A stretch of 64,000 nucleotides of DNA from Astropecten irregularis (taxonomy: Eukaryota; Echinodermata; Asteroidea; Paxillosida; Astropectinidae): NCBI GenBank assembly GCA_963971285.1, contig OZ020255.1, positions 18,062,931 through 18,126,930 on the forward strand, read 5' to 3'. Under the pieces are notes generated by a model, which was not told where the DNA came from, ran no database searches, and saw nothing but the letters and a program-made list of their open reading frames with translations. How positions within the stretch are numbered: the stretch's first letter is position 1; every line of letters begins with the position of its first letter. Shown here piece by piece: positions 31,915 through 44,221 of the stretch. The position numbers were made by a program, and so were the translations under genes.

Positions 31915-32504
31915 TTAGTATAAACCTTCTTTTTGGTCACAGCTGAACAGCTGTTAAATACAAGGCGTTAATGAACTGTACAGTGCTTGCAATGATGTGT
32001 CGTCAAGATAATGTTTGCTCCGTACTGCCATTTTACAAGCCGGCCTTGCAGGTGCTCTGAGCATGATATTAAAAGCCACATTGTGGTTATCTGCAAAATT
32101 GTATCGTTAATAATTAACACAATGTAGCAGATCTCCATTGCAAAAAAACAAGTCATGCATTTTAATGAACTTCTAAGTGACGTATATGAGGTGACAGTGC
32201 TCTGCTCCCCTCGGGACATGTGAATTTTTTTCCCCAAGGCCTACCTGCGATGAGCCACATTTGATTCACCAGAATATTTATGTGTGTATTTCTCAATTTA
32301 AAATCCCAAACATTGAGCGTGTTACTCATATTAATATTTCAACACAATATTTGCAAATAAATTGGCGACATCGATTACAGCCAGTACATAGAGAAGAAAT
32401 TACATGGCATTCCATCAACAGTGACAATAGGTAAATGAACCCATAACAAAATGGGCGGGGACATCCTCCCAGAAAATGAAATGGGAATTAACTACATTTG
32501 TTTA

Positions 32505-32565
32505 GAAGAAGGTAGGTTTGTGGTGATACCATGTAATCTATTCTGATCTGTGAGAGTGTGTATGT
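32505..32565 (-). repeat. Family J fragment
   Basis: GGTGATACCATGTAATCT and GTGAGAGTGTGTATG match the J copy at 42461. An 18-nt remainder (GTATTATCTCGACGTTCC) at 33279-33296 may be the other half, separated by about 700 bp that include a family C insertion. Confidence 0.5.
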
Positions 32566-32583
32566 ATTTTTTAGAATACACCT

Positions 32584-32810
32584 TTAAATGTACAGGGGAG
32601 TACAGAATTGGTAACAAACCAAACAGAAATGTTCACAGATTTACATATTAATTTCAGGATATGAAGATGGTGCTGGTAGAAACATATACTGTTGAAATAT
32701 TTCTGCCTGAAATGGTGTTTTTATCAAGAAATTAGTCAAACAACGGCCGGAAACAGTTTTGATCTCGGGGTAAGATCAAAACTATTCTTCATGTTTTATA
32801 GGATTTTTAA
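32584..32810. repeat. TTAA-type MITE family C/D, copy 2 (partial)
   Basis: Starts TTAAATGTACAGGGGAGTAC, then ACAGAAATGTTCACAGATTT and the ATATGAAGATGGTGCTGGTA block shared with the other copies. The right end is unclear. Confidence 0.6.
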
Positions 32811-33726
32811 TTACACAAAATGTGAGTGCAATTATTCGACCTTTATTAATCATGTATTATACCTTTTCAAAATAATTCCCGACCTACAAAGGTTTGACCC
32901 TTTCCTTGGCTTTATCGCTTAATATAGTATTTCATAGATATTATGAAATTACAACTCTGCATGCCCTTCTAATAGTAAGGACAAAGGATAAGATGCATTT
33001 TCTGAAATTTTCTTACTCCTGTGTGATACACAGCTTGAAATCTGGTCGATACATGAATACATACATATAGTGCCCATCTATATGTCACGAGTAGATATTG
33101 CATATTGGAATAGTGTATAGTCGGTAAGGGCATATATAAAAAGGGGTGTGATGTTTCTAAGTCAGTGTTCTTGCCAATATTCACCTATATTGCTGAGTGC
33201 AATCTCAAGCTTCGCAGTACACAAAGTGATAAAAAAAAAGCTCTTTGGGGAAGAAAAGTGATTCTGAAAGAAACGGAAGTATTATCTCGACGTTCCATTC
33301 AAGTTGCTATCGGCTCAGTATCTTCCTTTGAGGGGCTATTTAATAAATCCAAGGCCGTTCAAGAAACAGCATGTACAAAAGAAAGATGTATGCATCACAC
33401 AATTAAGACGCGATGTGACATTGCATGTTCAAAGCATCTGTGACTCTAAAGCTGCATGCGAACGGGAATAAGCATTCAATGTCATGGACCTTTCATAATT
33501 ATGGAAAACGGAGTGAACCAAATCCGTAATCCCTAGTGGAATGTGATATCCTTTTCGATAAATTGTCTGTTCTGAAGGATTTTTTGGTACCCATGGATAA
33601 ATTGAGGCACACCAGGATGATAAACATATACCTGTGTGACTGAGGTTAGACGAGGCTTAAAGGAATAACTAGGAAGAATTCCACAAAATGATTCTTCGTT
33701 AGATGTGAAAACGTTGTCAATGATAT
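32811..33726. other. Host DNA, nothing recognised
   Basis: About 900 bp with no gene. One 18-nt family J remnant at 33279-33296. Confidence 0.4.
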
Positions 33727-34092
33727 TTAAAGGTTGTATCATACTTTGGTAAGAAACTAAAACAGAAATGTTCACAGATTTACGTATAACTTACAGGATA
33801 TGAAGATGGTGGTGGTAGAAACATACCTTTAAACTTGTTACGCCTGAAATGGCATATTTATCCAGAAATCAGTCAAACAACGACCGAAAATCGTTTTGAT
33901 CTTTTAAAAGATCAAAAATAAAAGAGAGCTGACTGAAAGAAATACTGTGGCTGTTTTTCACTGTTGTCTCAAAAAGTGGGCAACGTATGGGACTGAAATA
34001 TTCACAGATGACTGTGACTGTATCTGTCTTGGTATTTTTGCCCATGAATCTGTATTTCTTTGATAAAAACCAAAGTATGATATTACCTTTAA
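33727..34092. repeat. TTAA-type MITE family C, copy 3 (complete)
   Basis: 366 bp, TTAA at both ends (33727-33730 and 34089-34092). Ends are inverted: AAAGGTTGTATCATACTTTG and CAAAGTATGATATTACCTTT. The TTAA target is a trait of piggyBac-type transposition, and no protein is encoded. Confidence 0.9.
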
Positions 34093-34154
34093 GGGCTTTT
34101 GAGTTGTGGTTGTTAAAATATTGTAGATGAACGACGATATCGACCTCTCCACAA

Positions 34155-34393
34155 AAACGTGTGCTTAGTACAAAAATTTACAAACCATGAAATTTCTGTC
34201 TAAATAAAAATAGGATTAACCACCAAATATCCATGTGTTGTGTATCACTTGTTATTGTTGTTTTGTGGCTGCTGTTCGCTGACCATGAATATTGTATGGA
34301 ATTTGTAATGATGTTAGTTTGATTGATTGAGCAAGACATTTTGTGCTAAGAAATGTTGTTGTGTTTCACTGCTCCATGCATGAAAATGGCTCC
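34155..34393. repeat. Foldback MITE family B, copy 4 (decayed)
   Basis: Interior blocks AACCACCAAATATCCATGTG and TGTGTATCACTTGTTATTG match copies 3 and 5; ends are degraded. Confidence 0.6.
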
Positions 34394-34395
34394 AG

Positions 34396-34903
34396 ACCGA
34401 AAGTTTGATTTTTCATGAAAAATCAAGAAGGTTATACCCTGGGACCACCGAGTGAGGTACAGGAAAGAGATCTGTCACTTTGAAGTGACATCTCTGGCGT
34501 AGGCGCGAGTCATGTCCTTAAATTTTAATGGCATACATCAGGAGGAATGTTACACTCTCCCTGGCCAGACTCTACGCTCACGCATATTCGATCGCTCTTT
34601 TCAAGCATGTTGCCAACAAAACGAGACAACGCCATTTATCTTCTTCTTGCATAGAAATTGATTTTTCTTTTTCTGGAGTGACAAAAAAGGGAGAAGGAGT
34701 GCGACTAAGAGGCTGGACTAGGAGTAAAAGACTGATGAGAGTAGAAGAAACTTGGAAAGTGGTTGTAGTTTGAAGAGTGTGATAAGGGGGAGGTCTTGGA
34801 AATGTTACCGCCGGTGATAGTGGCACTGCTGTTTCAAGGAGGTCCAACGTTTTATCTTCAGTTGGCTGTGACATCATTCTTGGGCCTTCAAGGCGTGGGT
34901 CCT
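34396..34903. other. Host DNA with short hairpins
   Basis: Holds a 22-bp perfect palindrome at 34405-34426 (centre TTTCATGAAA) and a hairpin GAGATCTGTCACTT/GAAGTGACATCTC near 34468. No gene. Confidence 0.4.
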
Positions 34904-35055
34904 GGGCTGGATTTCACCAAAAACTAAGATTAATTTTAAGACGAGTTGGCATTATCACCATAATATCACCATAATTGTGACATCACACTTTGCTTAGCAA
35001 TTGGGATTGATCTTACTTTTAAAATCAATCTTAGTGGTTTGTGAAATTGGCCCCT
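34904..35055. repeat. Foldback MITE family A2 (related ends)
   Basis: GGGCTGGATTTCACCAAAAA at the left and GTTTGTGAAATTGGCCCC at the right, with AACTAAGATT/AATCTTAGT arms. Its right end touches the next family A copy. Confidence 0.75.
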
Positions 35056-35190
35056 GGAGTCGCTTCCATCAAACTAATCGTAACTTACTATCAATCTTAG
35101 GACTTAGGATGCGACGTAGGATGCGATGGGTTATTCTTCGTTACTCGAGTTACGATCGATCGTAGGTCTTCATGAAATCGAATCGACCCC
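35056..35190. repeat. Foldback MITE family A, copy 5
   Basis: GGAGTCGCTTCCATCAAAC at the left, CATGAAATCGAATCGACCCC at the right, core ACTCGAGTTACGATCGATCG. Confidence 0.85.
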
Positions 35191-37438
35191 TGGCCTCTTA
35201 ACTTACCCCTCACAATGTTGGTTTAGAAGGACGAACCTTTTAATATTAGAGAAGTTAGCACAGGCTCAGGCGTCACTTTCTGAGCACCAGAAACTAAAAT
35301 CGTGTACCAACCAATTACAAACAAGTCAAACCAATTACAAATGTTAACTTGCCATTACTTTTTTCCTATTAAGATCAAAAATCGGATGAATGTCCCAAAG
35401 TTTTAGGCTCGGTTCGCTGCATTGAATAGGAATGTTCCCCTTAACCCCTCACACTATACAATATTCGTATAAGTCTTGTAGAATAATGGCAATATTGATA
35501 ATGTTTTTGCAAAATGTATTTGTCTAAAAATTCTTTAGTAAAATGCCACGCAACCATAAATTTCATCCGGCCTAATCAAAGTGAGTGCGTGTATAGGTAT
35601 TTCAGCTCCCATCGGCTCGCTCGAAAATGAATGCTTGTAAGATAATTACTTTAATTTATTTGAAAAGATGACGTAAAAAAGACTTCTGATAACTGTTCTT
35701 TGATTAAGAGGCGGTCCAGAATGAAAAACCACAAGCCTGCTCTCCAAAACAATCGCCAGTTATTTAAATTCGCTATACGAAATCAATTGATTTCCACATG
35801 TCTTCAACGGCCCATGCATAAAGATAACAGGCACATGCATGGCGCTGGAAATAATTATTATATTACAGTATTTGATTCAGGATTCGCCCTGTACGGTGTA
35901 AAGATGGGTACGTTCATTACAGCCGAACGCGAGCTCGGAGAAATGGAAAGATAAAATTATAATGAAATTTGGCAAATTCAACCATGCTGGCTAAATGATG
36001 AAACTAAAATAGAAGAGTAATTAGATGATTTTTCCCACTTCAGACCTATAAATACTCCTACTCAGATATAAATTCATTGTCAGATTTCACGATTCAACCT
36101 CACATGAGAGCAATTATGATGATGTGTCAGCGATGGACAGTCTTTATCTTGTACATTAATCAACCCTTGAAGGCACGTCCTTATAATTGCATAATATTCC
36201 ACCGTTTTGCGCTTGATAGTTCCAACCGGTGTAGTGGTGTTAATGAACCGTGGCGCGTACATTATCACCCCTCAAGGTTTTTATTTCTTGTTGTGTATTG
36301 CTGTGTATTATGATAATAGAGACGCGAACGCATACGGTATAATATAGCTACATGAGAATACAGCAATGCCGTGTGCAATGCTCAGCGCGTACCACGATGG
36401 TACAATATTATTATAGATATACCTCACGAAGCATGTTACAAGAAGTTCTTTAACAAGAGGGGGGCATGACTTCTGGACGGCAGCCATGGAATTCGAGGTT
36501 GATTTTGTTTTTTTCCCGGACTGTGAACGAACCACCAGCCAAATTGAACCTGGACTTCAATTTTCCCTCCCACCCCCCTTAGCTTCCAGCATTTTATTTC
36601 GTCTATTCGTTCAAAGTATTTCGCGAGGTGTATAGGCCTAGGCCCTTACCACTTCGCCTTCAACAAACTTGCCGACTTTTTTTCGGAAAACGTGTTCGCG
36701 ACTTAATCAAATTATTCCATCTAAGTTGATGGACTTCCGGACGTCCTAACGTGTTTAGGTAGAGAGCATTTGCCCTAAAAATTCAAATTGTCTGAGAAAA
36801 ATTCATAATGGTCGAGCGGAAATTTAAAATTTTTATTTTTTAAAAGCGGTGTTATAAATGAATTTTGTGGAACCGTATTAAATTCGGTCCCTTTAATCGT
36901 GGAGTGGAAAGTACATAGACCTTACACGTGGTGTATAGACGAGCAGCACAATGACCTCTACGTCTGCAGGTAGACTTATATACCACTTTATTCATTACTC
37001 AAGCCAATCCTAGCTGGGGCATTACAATTCACATGTTCAGGGGGCCGGCCATTCAGTGGTATTCCGAGCCCAAAAAACTTAATCAAATCCACTCCCCGAT
37101 CAATCTTAAATGGACGCTGAAAGTGCCCGGATTTATCAGTCCAAGAACAGAGCCGGTGTTTTCCATATTGGGCTCGAGCGCGCGTACTGGATTCAGGAAG
37201 TCCAGCACTTAATGTCATGATCGGACAGTGTTGTTGAAAGACACACCAGGCGGAATGTCACTTCAACTCGCGCTTGACCCTGCAAATGTAAACGAGAGAC
37301 TGAGTCCACCACACACTACGCGCACACAGAACAAGCATTATATACATAATGATCCTACTAATACTTGTAATTCATACCGCTATTGCCCAATTGAACTTCG
37401 CTTCCAGCTCTTTCAAGATGGTTAACATGCAATACTTA
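35191..37438. other. Host DNA, nothing recognised
   Basis: Two kilobases without a recognisable gene. TAGGCCTA lies near 36641. Confidence 0.4.
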
Positions 37439-37482
37439 GTCTCCTGATGATGACTAGAGCAGGCTAGTCGAAACGTTGAGAC
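37439..37482 (+). ncRNA. Hammerhead-ribozyme-like motif
   Basis: Outer stem GTCTC (37439-37443) pairs with GAGAC (37478-37482). Between them stand CTGATGA (37444-37450), stem II GACTAG/CTAGTC (37452-37457 and 37464-37469) with loop AGCAGG, and GAAACGTT (37470-37477). These are the hammerhead core boxes CUGANGA and GAAA plus a UH cleavage site. Stem III would be a single C-G pair, so a monomer should be weak or inactive; Penelope-like elements carry similar minimal hammerheads thought to act as dimers. No reverse transcriptase is visible nearby. Confidence 0.55.
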
Positions 37483-38977
37483 CTTACGAGAAGCGCGAAC
37501 GAAATAGAAGTGCGGAAGTGCGAACGATTCTTACATGGTGTTTCTGCAAACCGATTCACATAATTAAGACTTAGTTGGTTAATGACTTCACACATCATAT
37601 CCTGAAATGGATCTGAATAAACGCAGTTCTTGGTTTAGGAAGCAAATTAGCACTTGTGGTCAAACCCAGATCAAAGACTGATCGATTCTTGCTCAGAGTG
37701 AAAGGTCAGTTTGCTTATCACCGACAGTCTTTCGCCGGCGAGCGAGAATTTGCCCAACGTTTCCTGGGGGAACTATTGATTTACAACGGGCCGAGACGTC
37801 CGAGGTCCGGTGATGATATATACATGAGTTGCAGCTTTAATGGAAGAGAGTATATCAAGGAGTATAGGACTCCGGATTGTGCCGGATTGCATGCTTCATA
37901 TACCATTCATTGATGATTGTGGAAATTAGCGGCTACCTCCATGGTATGATACTAATGGACTTCATTTTTCCCTTGAGTGAAAGTCCATAGACTGTAACAT
38001 CAATTTGAAACGGCTGACGGAACGTCAATTTTGATTTAGAGCTGTCGCTATGATAATGCAATCATTTCAGCTTCCACCTGTCACCAGAGATCTAAAAGAT
38101 TGAAACTGTAACCTTGCTCTAAAAAGTATGCTATCGACTGCATTTGCACGTTGCAGACCTCTGACACTACTTTCCCCTCAAAAGGTCAAAGGGCATTAAT
38201 TTGAATATTACAAAGTTGAACATTCACTCAAGATATAATTCCATTATTTTCTCAAATAATTTCCTTGCATCAAGTGGAAAAGAAGTGGGGGAGAAATCAT
38301 GTAATTGTGGTCCAACGATGTCAAAGTTGAAAGGTCAACGTCCAGTGCCCCAAGTGCAATGCACTACTTAATTGGCACTCCCTCTACGGCTGTTTCATGA
38401 GCTGTTCCGTGCACGTGATGTTTATTTTCCCTCCGTCTCCTTAATATTACTTCGCTAGCTCTGATCACCTGTCTTCTGAAAACAAAGCAGATCCCGATGG
38501 CCCCTGTATCAGCATAAGAACTGATTATCCTTTCCCCCTGCGGTGTATGATTGTGCATGTCTGTTTTCACTATGAAGCCGTAGTCAACGCTCAGTGCAGC
38601 TACTTACCGCTCGTGTCCGCTAATTAGCCGATGTACGGGTAAATAGCCAGGCGAATCCACCTGGATTGCCATTGCTTGACTTGTTAAAACTTGCACCAAT
38701 AACATATGTCTCCCTGGTGAGACTACAATGCACGAACGACCCTGGTGGTGCATATCTAATGATCAACATTGTAATCATACAGGACACGGATTGGGTATAT
38801 GCGATGACGAACGCAAATTTCATGTCACAATATTTGTATCAATGCAAATGATCAGAAATGTTTCCTTTTAATTATTTATGCTTTGAAATAACCAACTTGT
38901 GATCATACCTTAGTGGTAACTGATCATAGCTGATGATGAAAGTTGACTTTCCAATAGAAACACCATTATATTCACGA
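37483..38977. other. Host DNA, nothing recognised
   Basis: About 1.5 kb. An 85-codon frame at 37656-37913 has no recognisable domain and is probably chance. Confidence 0.4.
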
Positions 38978-39042
38978 AATAGGCCTGTATATACCTCGAT
39001 CGGAATACAATATATTCCGATCGAGGTATATACAGGCCTATT
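38978..39042. repeat. Perfect 30-bp inverted repeat with 5-nt loop
   Basis: Arms 38978-39007 and 39013-39042 are exactly complementary; the loop is CAATA. The arms begin AATAGGCCTGTATATACCTC. The absence of any mismatch sets it apart from the decayed foldbacks around it. Confidence 0.95.
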
Positions 39043-40156
39043 ATATATATTATTTAATAATTTATCGAGTCAAATTCACAGCGTCGACGTTTTTTGTCAT
39101 GCTCGTATACGAGGTAATTCGGCCGTAATAGATGAAGGGTGACCCTTACGCATGAATCGGTCCTAGATAAAAGGGGACAACCTCCATCTTGATAATATGT
39201 GACTGACCTTTGTGTCTACATGCCTTACTAACTGTATACCTGATGGGTATAGGCAATGCTGTATATCATTAATAAACAATTACGCTATAGAAGTAAATGC
39301 ACACAAATACTAAACAAAATCAACAAATGCATTCTTCATAACTGTTCAATTTGTACAAAAATAATTGTCTGACCTGAAAGAAAACTTTCCACCTGTTTTC
39401 CTTTTACCTTGAGTCCTCTTGGTTACACGTGGAATGAGGAGGGCCTGGCACGTACATTTCGATAGCAGACTCTTTATCGAAGGCTAAAAATGACAAGAAT
39501 ACAATAACATGAAAGTAAAGATATACATAAATGGATACTTGAAATGATAAAGTTTTATAATAATTATATCAAAAGGTGGTGGTAAGGTTTGAAATGTTGT
39601 TTTACTTTCTTACCTTTTTAGCACATGGTATATATTTTGCTTCGCTCTAGGTTATAGAATTTTGTTGCAAAGACCGTTCGATTGGAATCAGTCTGTTTTC
39701 ACAGCCTTTCTCTTGCTTTGGTCACTCGTGGCGTAATGGCATTTGCAATGTGGGTCAAGGCCTCCAATTGGGAGGATTTATTCGCTTGTAAAATGCCAAC
39801 AGGGTCAAAATTACCGATACCTAGCGAGAATGGATGTTTTCATTGGCCGTTGCGAGTGTTAAATTCGAGCAAAGCCTCTTCGAAGGATGTTTGTCCACGG
39901 AAGTGATATTGCTGCAGATTCCACAAAGGGCACTTATGACCACCAGGCTAGTGAACATTAATACACCTTTGGTTAATTCAAAGCAATTTGGTTGACGATA
40001 ATGGCAATGGCATTTGGGACGGCGAAAGAGGACACAGTAGATGAAAACTGATTACCAAAACGAGCAGCGCACCTTAATGTTTTACTGTTAGATGACACCG
40101 ACCAGTAAAATAACATTTCAGGCATGGCATGTTGGAATTTTAAGATGAGAGTCGAG
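39043..40156. other. Host DNA with a family I remnant
   Basis: At 39437-39500 a family I remnant (GGAGGGCCTGGCACGTACAT, then TTTATCGAAGGCTAAAAATG). No gene otherwise. Confidence 0.45.
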
Positions 40157-40159
40157 GTA

Positions 40160-41580
40160 TCTCTCTTTGAGTTGTCAACTCTCTTTGAGATGGAAACTCT
40201 CTTTGAGATGGCAACTCTCTTTGAGATGGCAACTCTCTTTGAGATGGCAACTCTCTTTGAGATGGCAACTCTCTTTGAGATGGCAACTCTCTTTGAGATG
40301 GCAACTCTCTTTGAAATGGCAGCTCTCTTTGAGATGGCAACTCTCTTTGAGATGGCAACTCTCTTTGAAATGACAGCTCTCTTTGAGATGGCAGCTCTCT
40401 TTGAGATGGCAACTCATCTCTTTGAGATGGTAACTCTCCTTGAGATGGCAATTCTCTTTGAGATGGCAGCTCTCTTTGAGATGGAATTTCTCTTGGAGAT
40501 GGCAACTCTCTTTGAGATAGCAACTCTCTTTGAGATGGCAGCTCTCTTTGAGATGGCAAATCTCTTTGAGATGGCAGCTCTCTTTGAGATGGCAACTCTC
40601 TTTGAGTTGTCAACTCTCTTTGAGATGGCAACTCTCTTTGAAATGGCAACTCTCTTTGAGATGGCTGCTCTTTTTGAGATGGGAGCTCTCTTTGAGTTGT
40701 CAACTCTCTTTGAGATGGCAACTCTCTTTGAAATGGCAACTCTCTTTGAGATGGCAGCTCTCTTTCAGATGGCAACTCTCTTTGAGATGGCAACTCTCTT
40801 TGAGTTGTCAACTCTCTTTGAGATGGCAACTCTCTTTGAAATGGCAACTCTCTTTGAGTTGTCAACTCTCTTTGAGATGGCAACTCTCTTTGAGATGGCA
40901 ACTCATCTCTTTGAGAAGGCAGCTCTCTTTCAGATGGCAGCTCTCTTTGAGATGGCAACTCTCTTTGAGTTGTCAACTCTCTTTGAGATGGCAACTCTCT
41001 TTGAAATGGCAACTCTCTTTGAGATGGCAACTCTCTTTGAGATGGCAACTCTCTTTGAGTTGTCAACTCTCTTTGAGATGGCAACTCTCTTTGAGATGGC
41101 AACTCATCTCTTTGAGATGGCAGCTCTCTTTGAGATGGCAGCTCTCTTTGAGATGGCAGCTCTCTTTGAGATGGCAGCTCTCTTTGAGATGGCAACTCTC
41201 TTTGAGATGGCAACTCTCTTTGAGATGGCTGCTCTTTTTGAGATTGGAGCTCTCTTTGAGATGGCGAATCTCTTTGAGATGGCAACTCATCTCTTTGAGA
41301 AGGCAGCTCTCTTTGAGATGGCAGCTGTCTTTGAGATGGCAGCTCTCTTTAAGATGGCAACTCTCTATGAGATGGCAACCCTCTTTGAGATGGCAACCCT
41401 CTTTGAGATGGCAACTCTCTTGGAGATGGCAGCTCTCTTGGAGTTGGCAGCTCTCTTGGAGATGGCAGCTCTCTTGGAGATGGCAACTCTCTGTGAGATG
41501 GCAGCTCTCTTGGAGATGGCAGCTGTCTCTGAGATGGCAGCTCTCTTTAAGATGGCAATTCTGTTCAAGATGGCAACTCA
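40160..41580. repeat. 18-bp minisatellite, about 78 units
   Basis: Tandem units of consensus GAGATGGCAACTCTCTTT over 1.4 kb. Four units have a 3-bp insertion (AACTCATCTCTTTGAG). A variant unit GAGTTGTCAACTCTCTTT recurs at intervals, suggesting higher-order duplication; the right end drifts to CTCTTGGAGATGGCAGCT. Because 18 is a multiple of 3, several frames stay open on both strands: LFEMAT and LSLRWQ repeats on plus, SQRELP and CHLKES repeats on minus. The longest has an ATG at 40124 and 493 codons. I judge these frames a by-product of the repeat. Confidence 0.95.
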
Positions 41581-42460
41581 GAGGCAACAGAGCGATGTGG
41601 ACTGACATACTTTCATGCTACGAGGCCAAATGTTGACCCATTTAACCAGAAACACGCCCCCATGATTGAGAGCAGATGACAAAAACCAGGAACCATAATG
41701 ATGAATATCAGACCCTTTGAAGCGCCGTGCTGCATTGGGTCCTACATAATGGCTTCCATATCCCTAAGTGTCGCCCTAGATTGTGAGTTTGTCCATATCC
41801 GATCTTCGTTTCTATAATTTTCCCCCTTGTTCGAACGACAACCATTCATCGTAGCTTCCCCAGGGAACTGCCTTCATTGTTCAAAACATTTTTCATCAGT
41901 CTTTATTGAACTGATGATTGAATGTGGCCCCTCTATACATTTTTACTTCAAACTCTAGCGTACTAGATATTGACTGACAGACCTAATACAGCGGGAACAT
42001 AATTTGACATAATTGAACATGATTGTCTCTTTCCTCCTCACTCGTGTTTGGGGCAATATTAGCAATGCAAACAACCATTATTCAGTCAAACTCCACCCTG
42101 TGTCTACAAAAAGGTTGACAAGAATCTGCTTCGGTTGAAGTAAAAATGCGTTTTCAATTTCATGCAAAATGTGCAATTTATTGTAGTTTGTATATACTAC
42201 TATCAAACAATAATCCTATCAAAATAATGTAGAAACTACTTGATAAATAAGAAATGGGCTTACAAGAAATACGTGTAGTGGAAGTGTGTATGGGACAAGC
42301 AGATGAGGAAAATCGCTCTTTAAGAAGAGTACCCAGACTACACTCGTTGTTATCACTATGATTTTGTATTGAACTAGTGCCAATCTAACATTTACCTTTG
42401 TAATGCCAACTATACTTCTAAATAACACTTGGACCCATGCATGGTTGAAGTAGTGTAATG
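41581..42460. other. Host DNA, nothing recognised
   Basis: About 900 bp with no gene or repeat that I can name. Confidence 0.4.
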
Positions 42461-42575
42461 GGTTAGGTTTGCGGTGACACCATGTAATCTCTTTTGTGAG
42501 AGTGTGTGGTTCTGAGACGAACCGGTTGTATTATCTCGACGTTCCGAACAGTGTGCTCTGTTCGTCTTATTTCTT
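42461..42575 (-). repeat. Hammerhead-like hairpin repeat family J, copy 2
   Basis: Inverted relative to copy 1. The core at 42534-42571 reads on the minus strand GAAGACGAACAGAGCACAC, then TGTTCGGAACGTCGAGA. Confidence 0.7.
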
Positions 42576-43192
42576 TTTATTCCGATAACATACAACAAGT
42601 TTGAACCCTTGAAAAACTCATAACCTCTTTAAAATCAAAATCATTATTTCCCAAAACGTTCAGGCAATTTTGAAAAGTAGCATGATGAATCCAAGTATTA
42701 TCACCACGTTATTCTCCTGGCATCATGTTTAGTGTTAGGCAATACTCCATCGTACACTACTAATGGTCTCCGATATACACACGGTAAAGTGCATGCTACG
42801 CTAGAAGCTACATGTGTTTATGTGTTAGACATTGTGCATGGTTTACCCATGGGCATAAGAATGGTGCGTTATAAATAAGACAGCGTGTTGTTTTTTGGAG
42901 ACAATTATTATGTTCATCGCTGTGTATGTCGAGGGGGGACATGGTGCCAGGAGACAACCCCTCGGTATTTACCAATTATTGTCCCGGTCGAAATGGCGAG
43001 AGGTCACAAACGGAATGTTTGTTTCTCAGTGTGCAAGGTTTTGAAAGTGGCGGTTTAAAATTATATTAATACATTTCCAAATTCAAGCTTCTTTTTGTTA
43101 AAAGAAACATTTTGGCATTTGGTGATATATTATATAAGTGCTATGGTGAATTTGATTTCATGTTCCATACTCGAAATCTAAAATCGACATCC
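42576..43192. other. Host DNA, nothing recognised
   Basis: About 600 bp with no recognised feature. Confidence 0.35.
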
Positions 43193-43394
43193 GGACTTAG
43201 GGAGACTTTTCGATGTCACCCTAAGGTACCACGTACCTTTTAAAGACATATGTTTACGTCCATATTTTTATAGAAGACAGAGAATGCTCTTAATATGAAC
43301 ATATGTCAATTTCAAGGTCATTGGTTTGGAGGATGTTTAGAAAAAGGTAAGTGAAGTTTGTGCACGACCCTATGGGAAAGTCTCCCTAAGGTCC
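43193..43394. repeat. Foldback element family M
   Basis: 202 bp with inverted ends GGACTTAGGGAGACTTTT and GGAAAGTCTCCCTAAGGTCC. Single copy in the window. Confidence 0.65.
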
Positions 43395-44221
43395 CATCCT
43401 CGCTATTACTATTTCTTTATAAATGACACAGACGTTAAGCAACGTGAATTATGAAAAATTAAATCCAAGTCATTGCCACAAGGGGAGCAATTTTAAGCTT
43501 TTATGCAAAGTACTAAATCACCAATAAATCAACTTTATACAAACCTGCCAGACTGCATCTTTAAGACACTGCCTTGAGCTAACAGTACATCGGTAATTTA
43601 GATAGAAACAAAATATATCGTGTACGCGTAAACGGCTTAAGGGTACCGGATTGTACGTAGGCGTTTGGAAACCAAAAACAACAGTTTTTTCCTTCTTAAT
43701 TTTTTATCCCAACACGCCTGTGCTTCTCTATATCCAAGATAAACCGTTGTCAAAGTACAAGTTACTCAGGTTCTCAGCGCTGTCAGAGTAATATTTTTTA
43801 TACGGATCGGATTTTTGTTATCTTGTTTATTATCGTTAATCGTTCAGTGTTGAATGAGCAGCCGTTGATTAAAATGCACTCAAAATCGAGCTGCATTGCA
43901 GGAAGCTTAAGAGGTATATACTTCAGATGCGCGAAGGACTTCTGATAAAAATAACAAACATGCACTTGCGGTCAAAAGCATTTGCGAGTTGGTTGCAGCT
44001 ATTTTAAAGCAAGGACGATAATTCGTTACTGAGGGTAGAGTAGCATCAGTGATTGATCAAATGATTTTAAGCAATTCCATTCGTAACAAGAGGCTTTCTA
44101 AAAGCTTTTTGCTTTCTTAATGCAATTTCGAATAGATTATAGCAACGTATATCTTTTGAAAACATCAGGTTAGTTTTCAATCCTTAAATTGGGTGCAAAA
44201 CGAAGAATGTGGGGGATCGCA
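43395..44221. other. Host DNA, nothing recognised
   Basis: No gene or repeat family identified in about 800 bp. Confidence 0.35.

Noticed and set aside
40124..41605. 493-codon frame (and large minus-strand frames) as protein genes
   Set aside because: They arise because the 18-bp tandem unit is a multiple of three and lacks stops; the frames on both strands are equally open and no domain or conserved flank is present.
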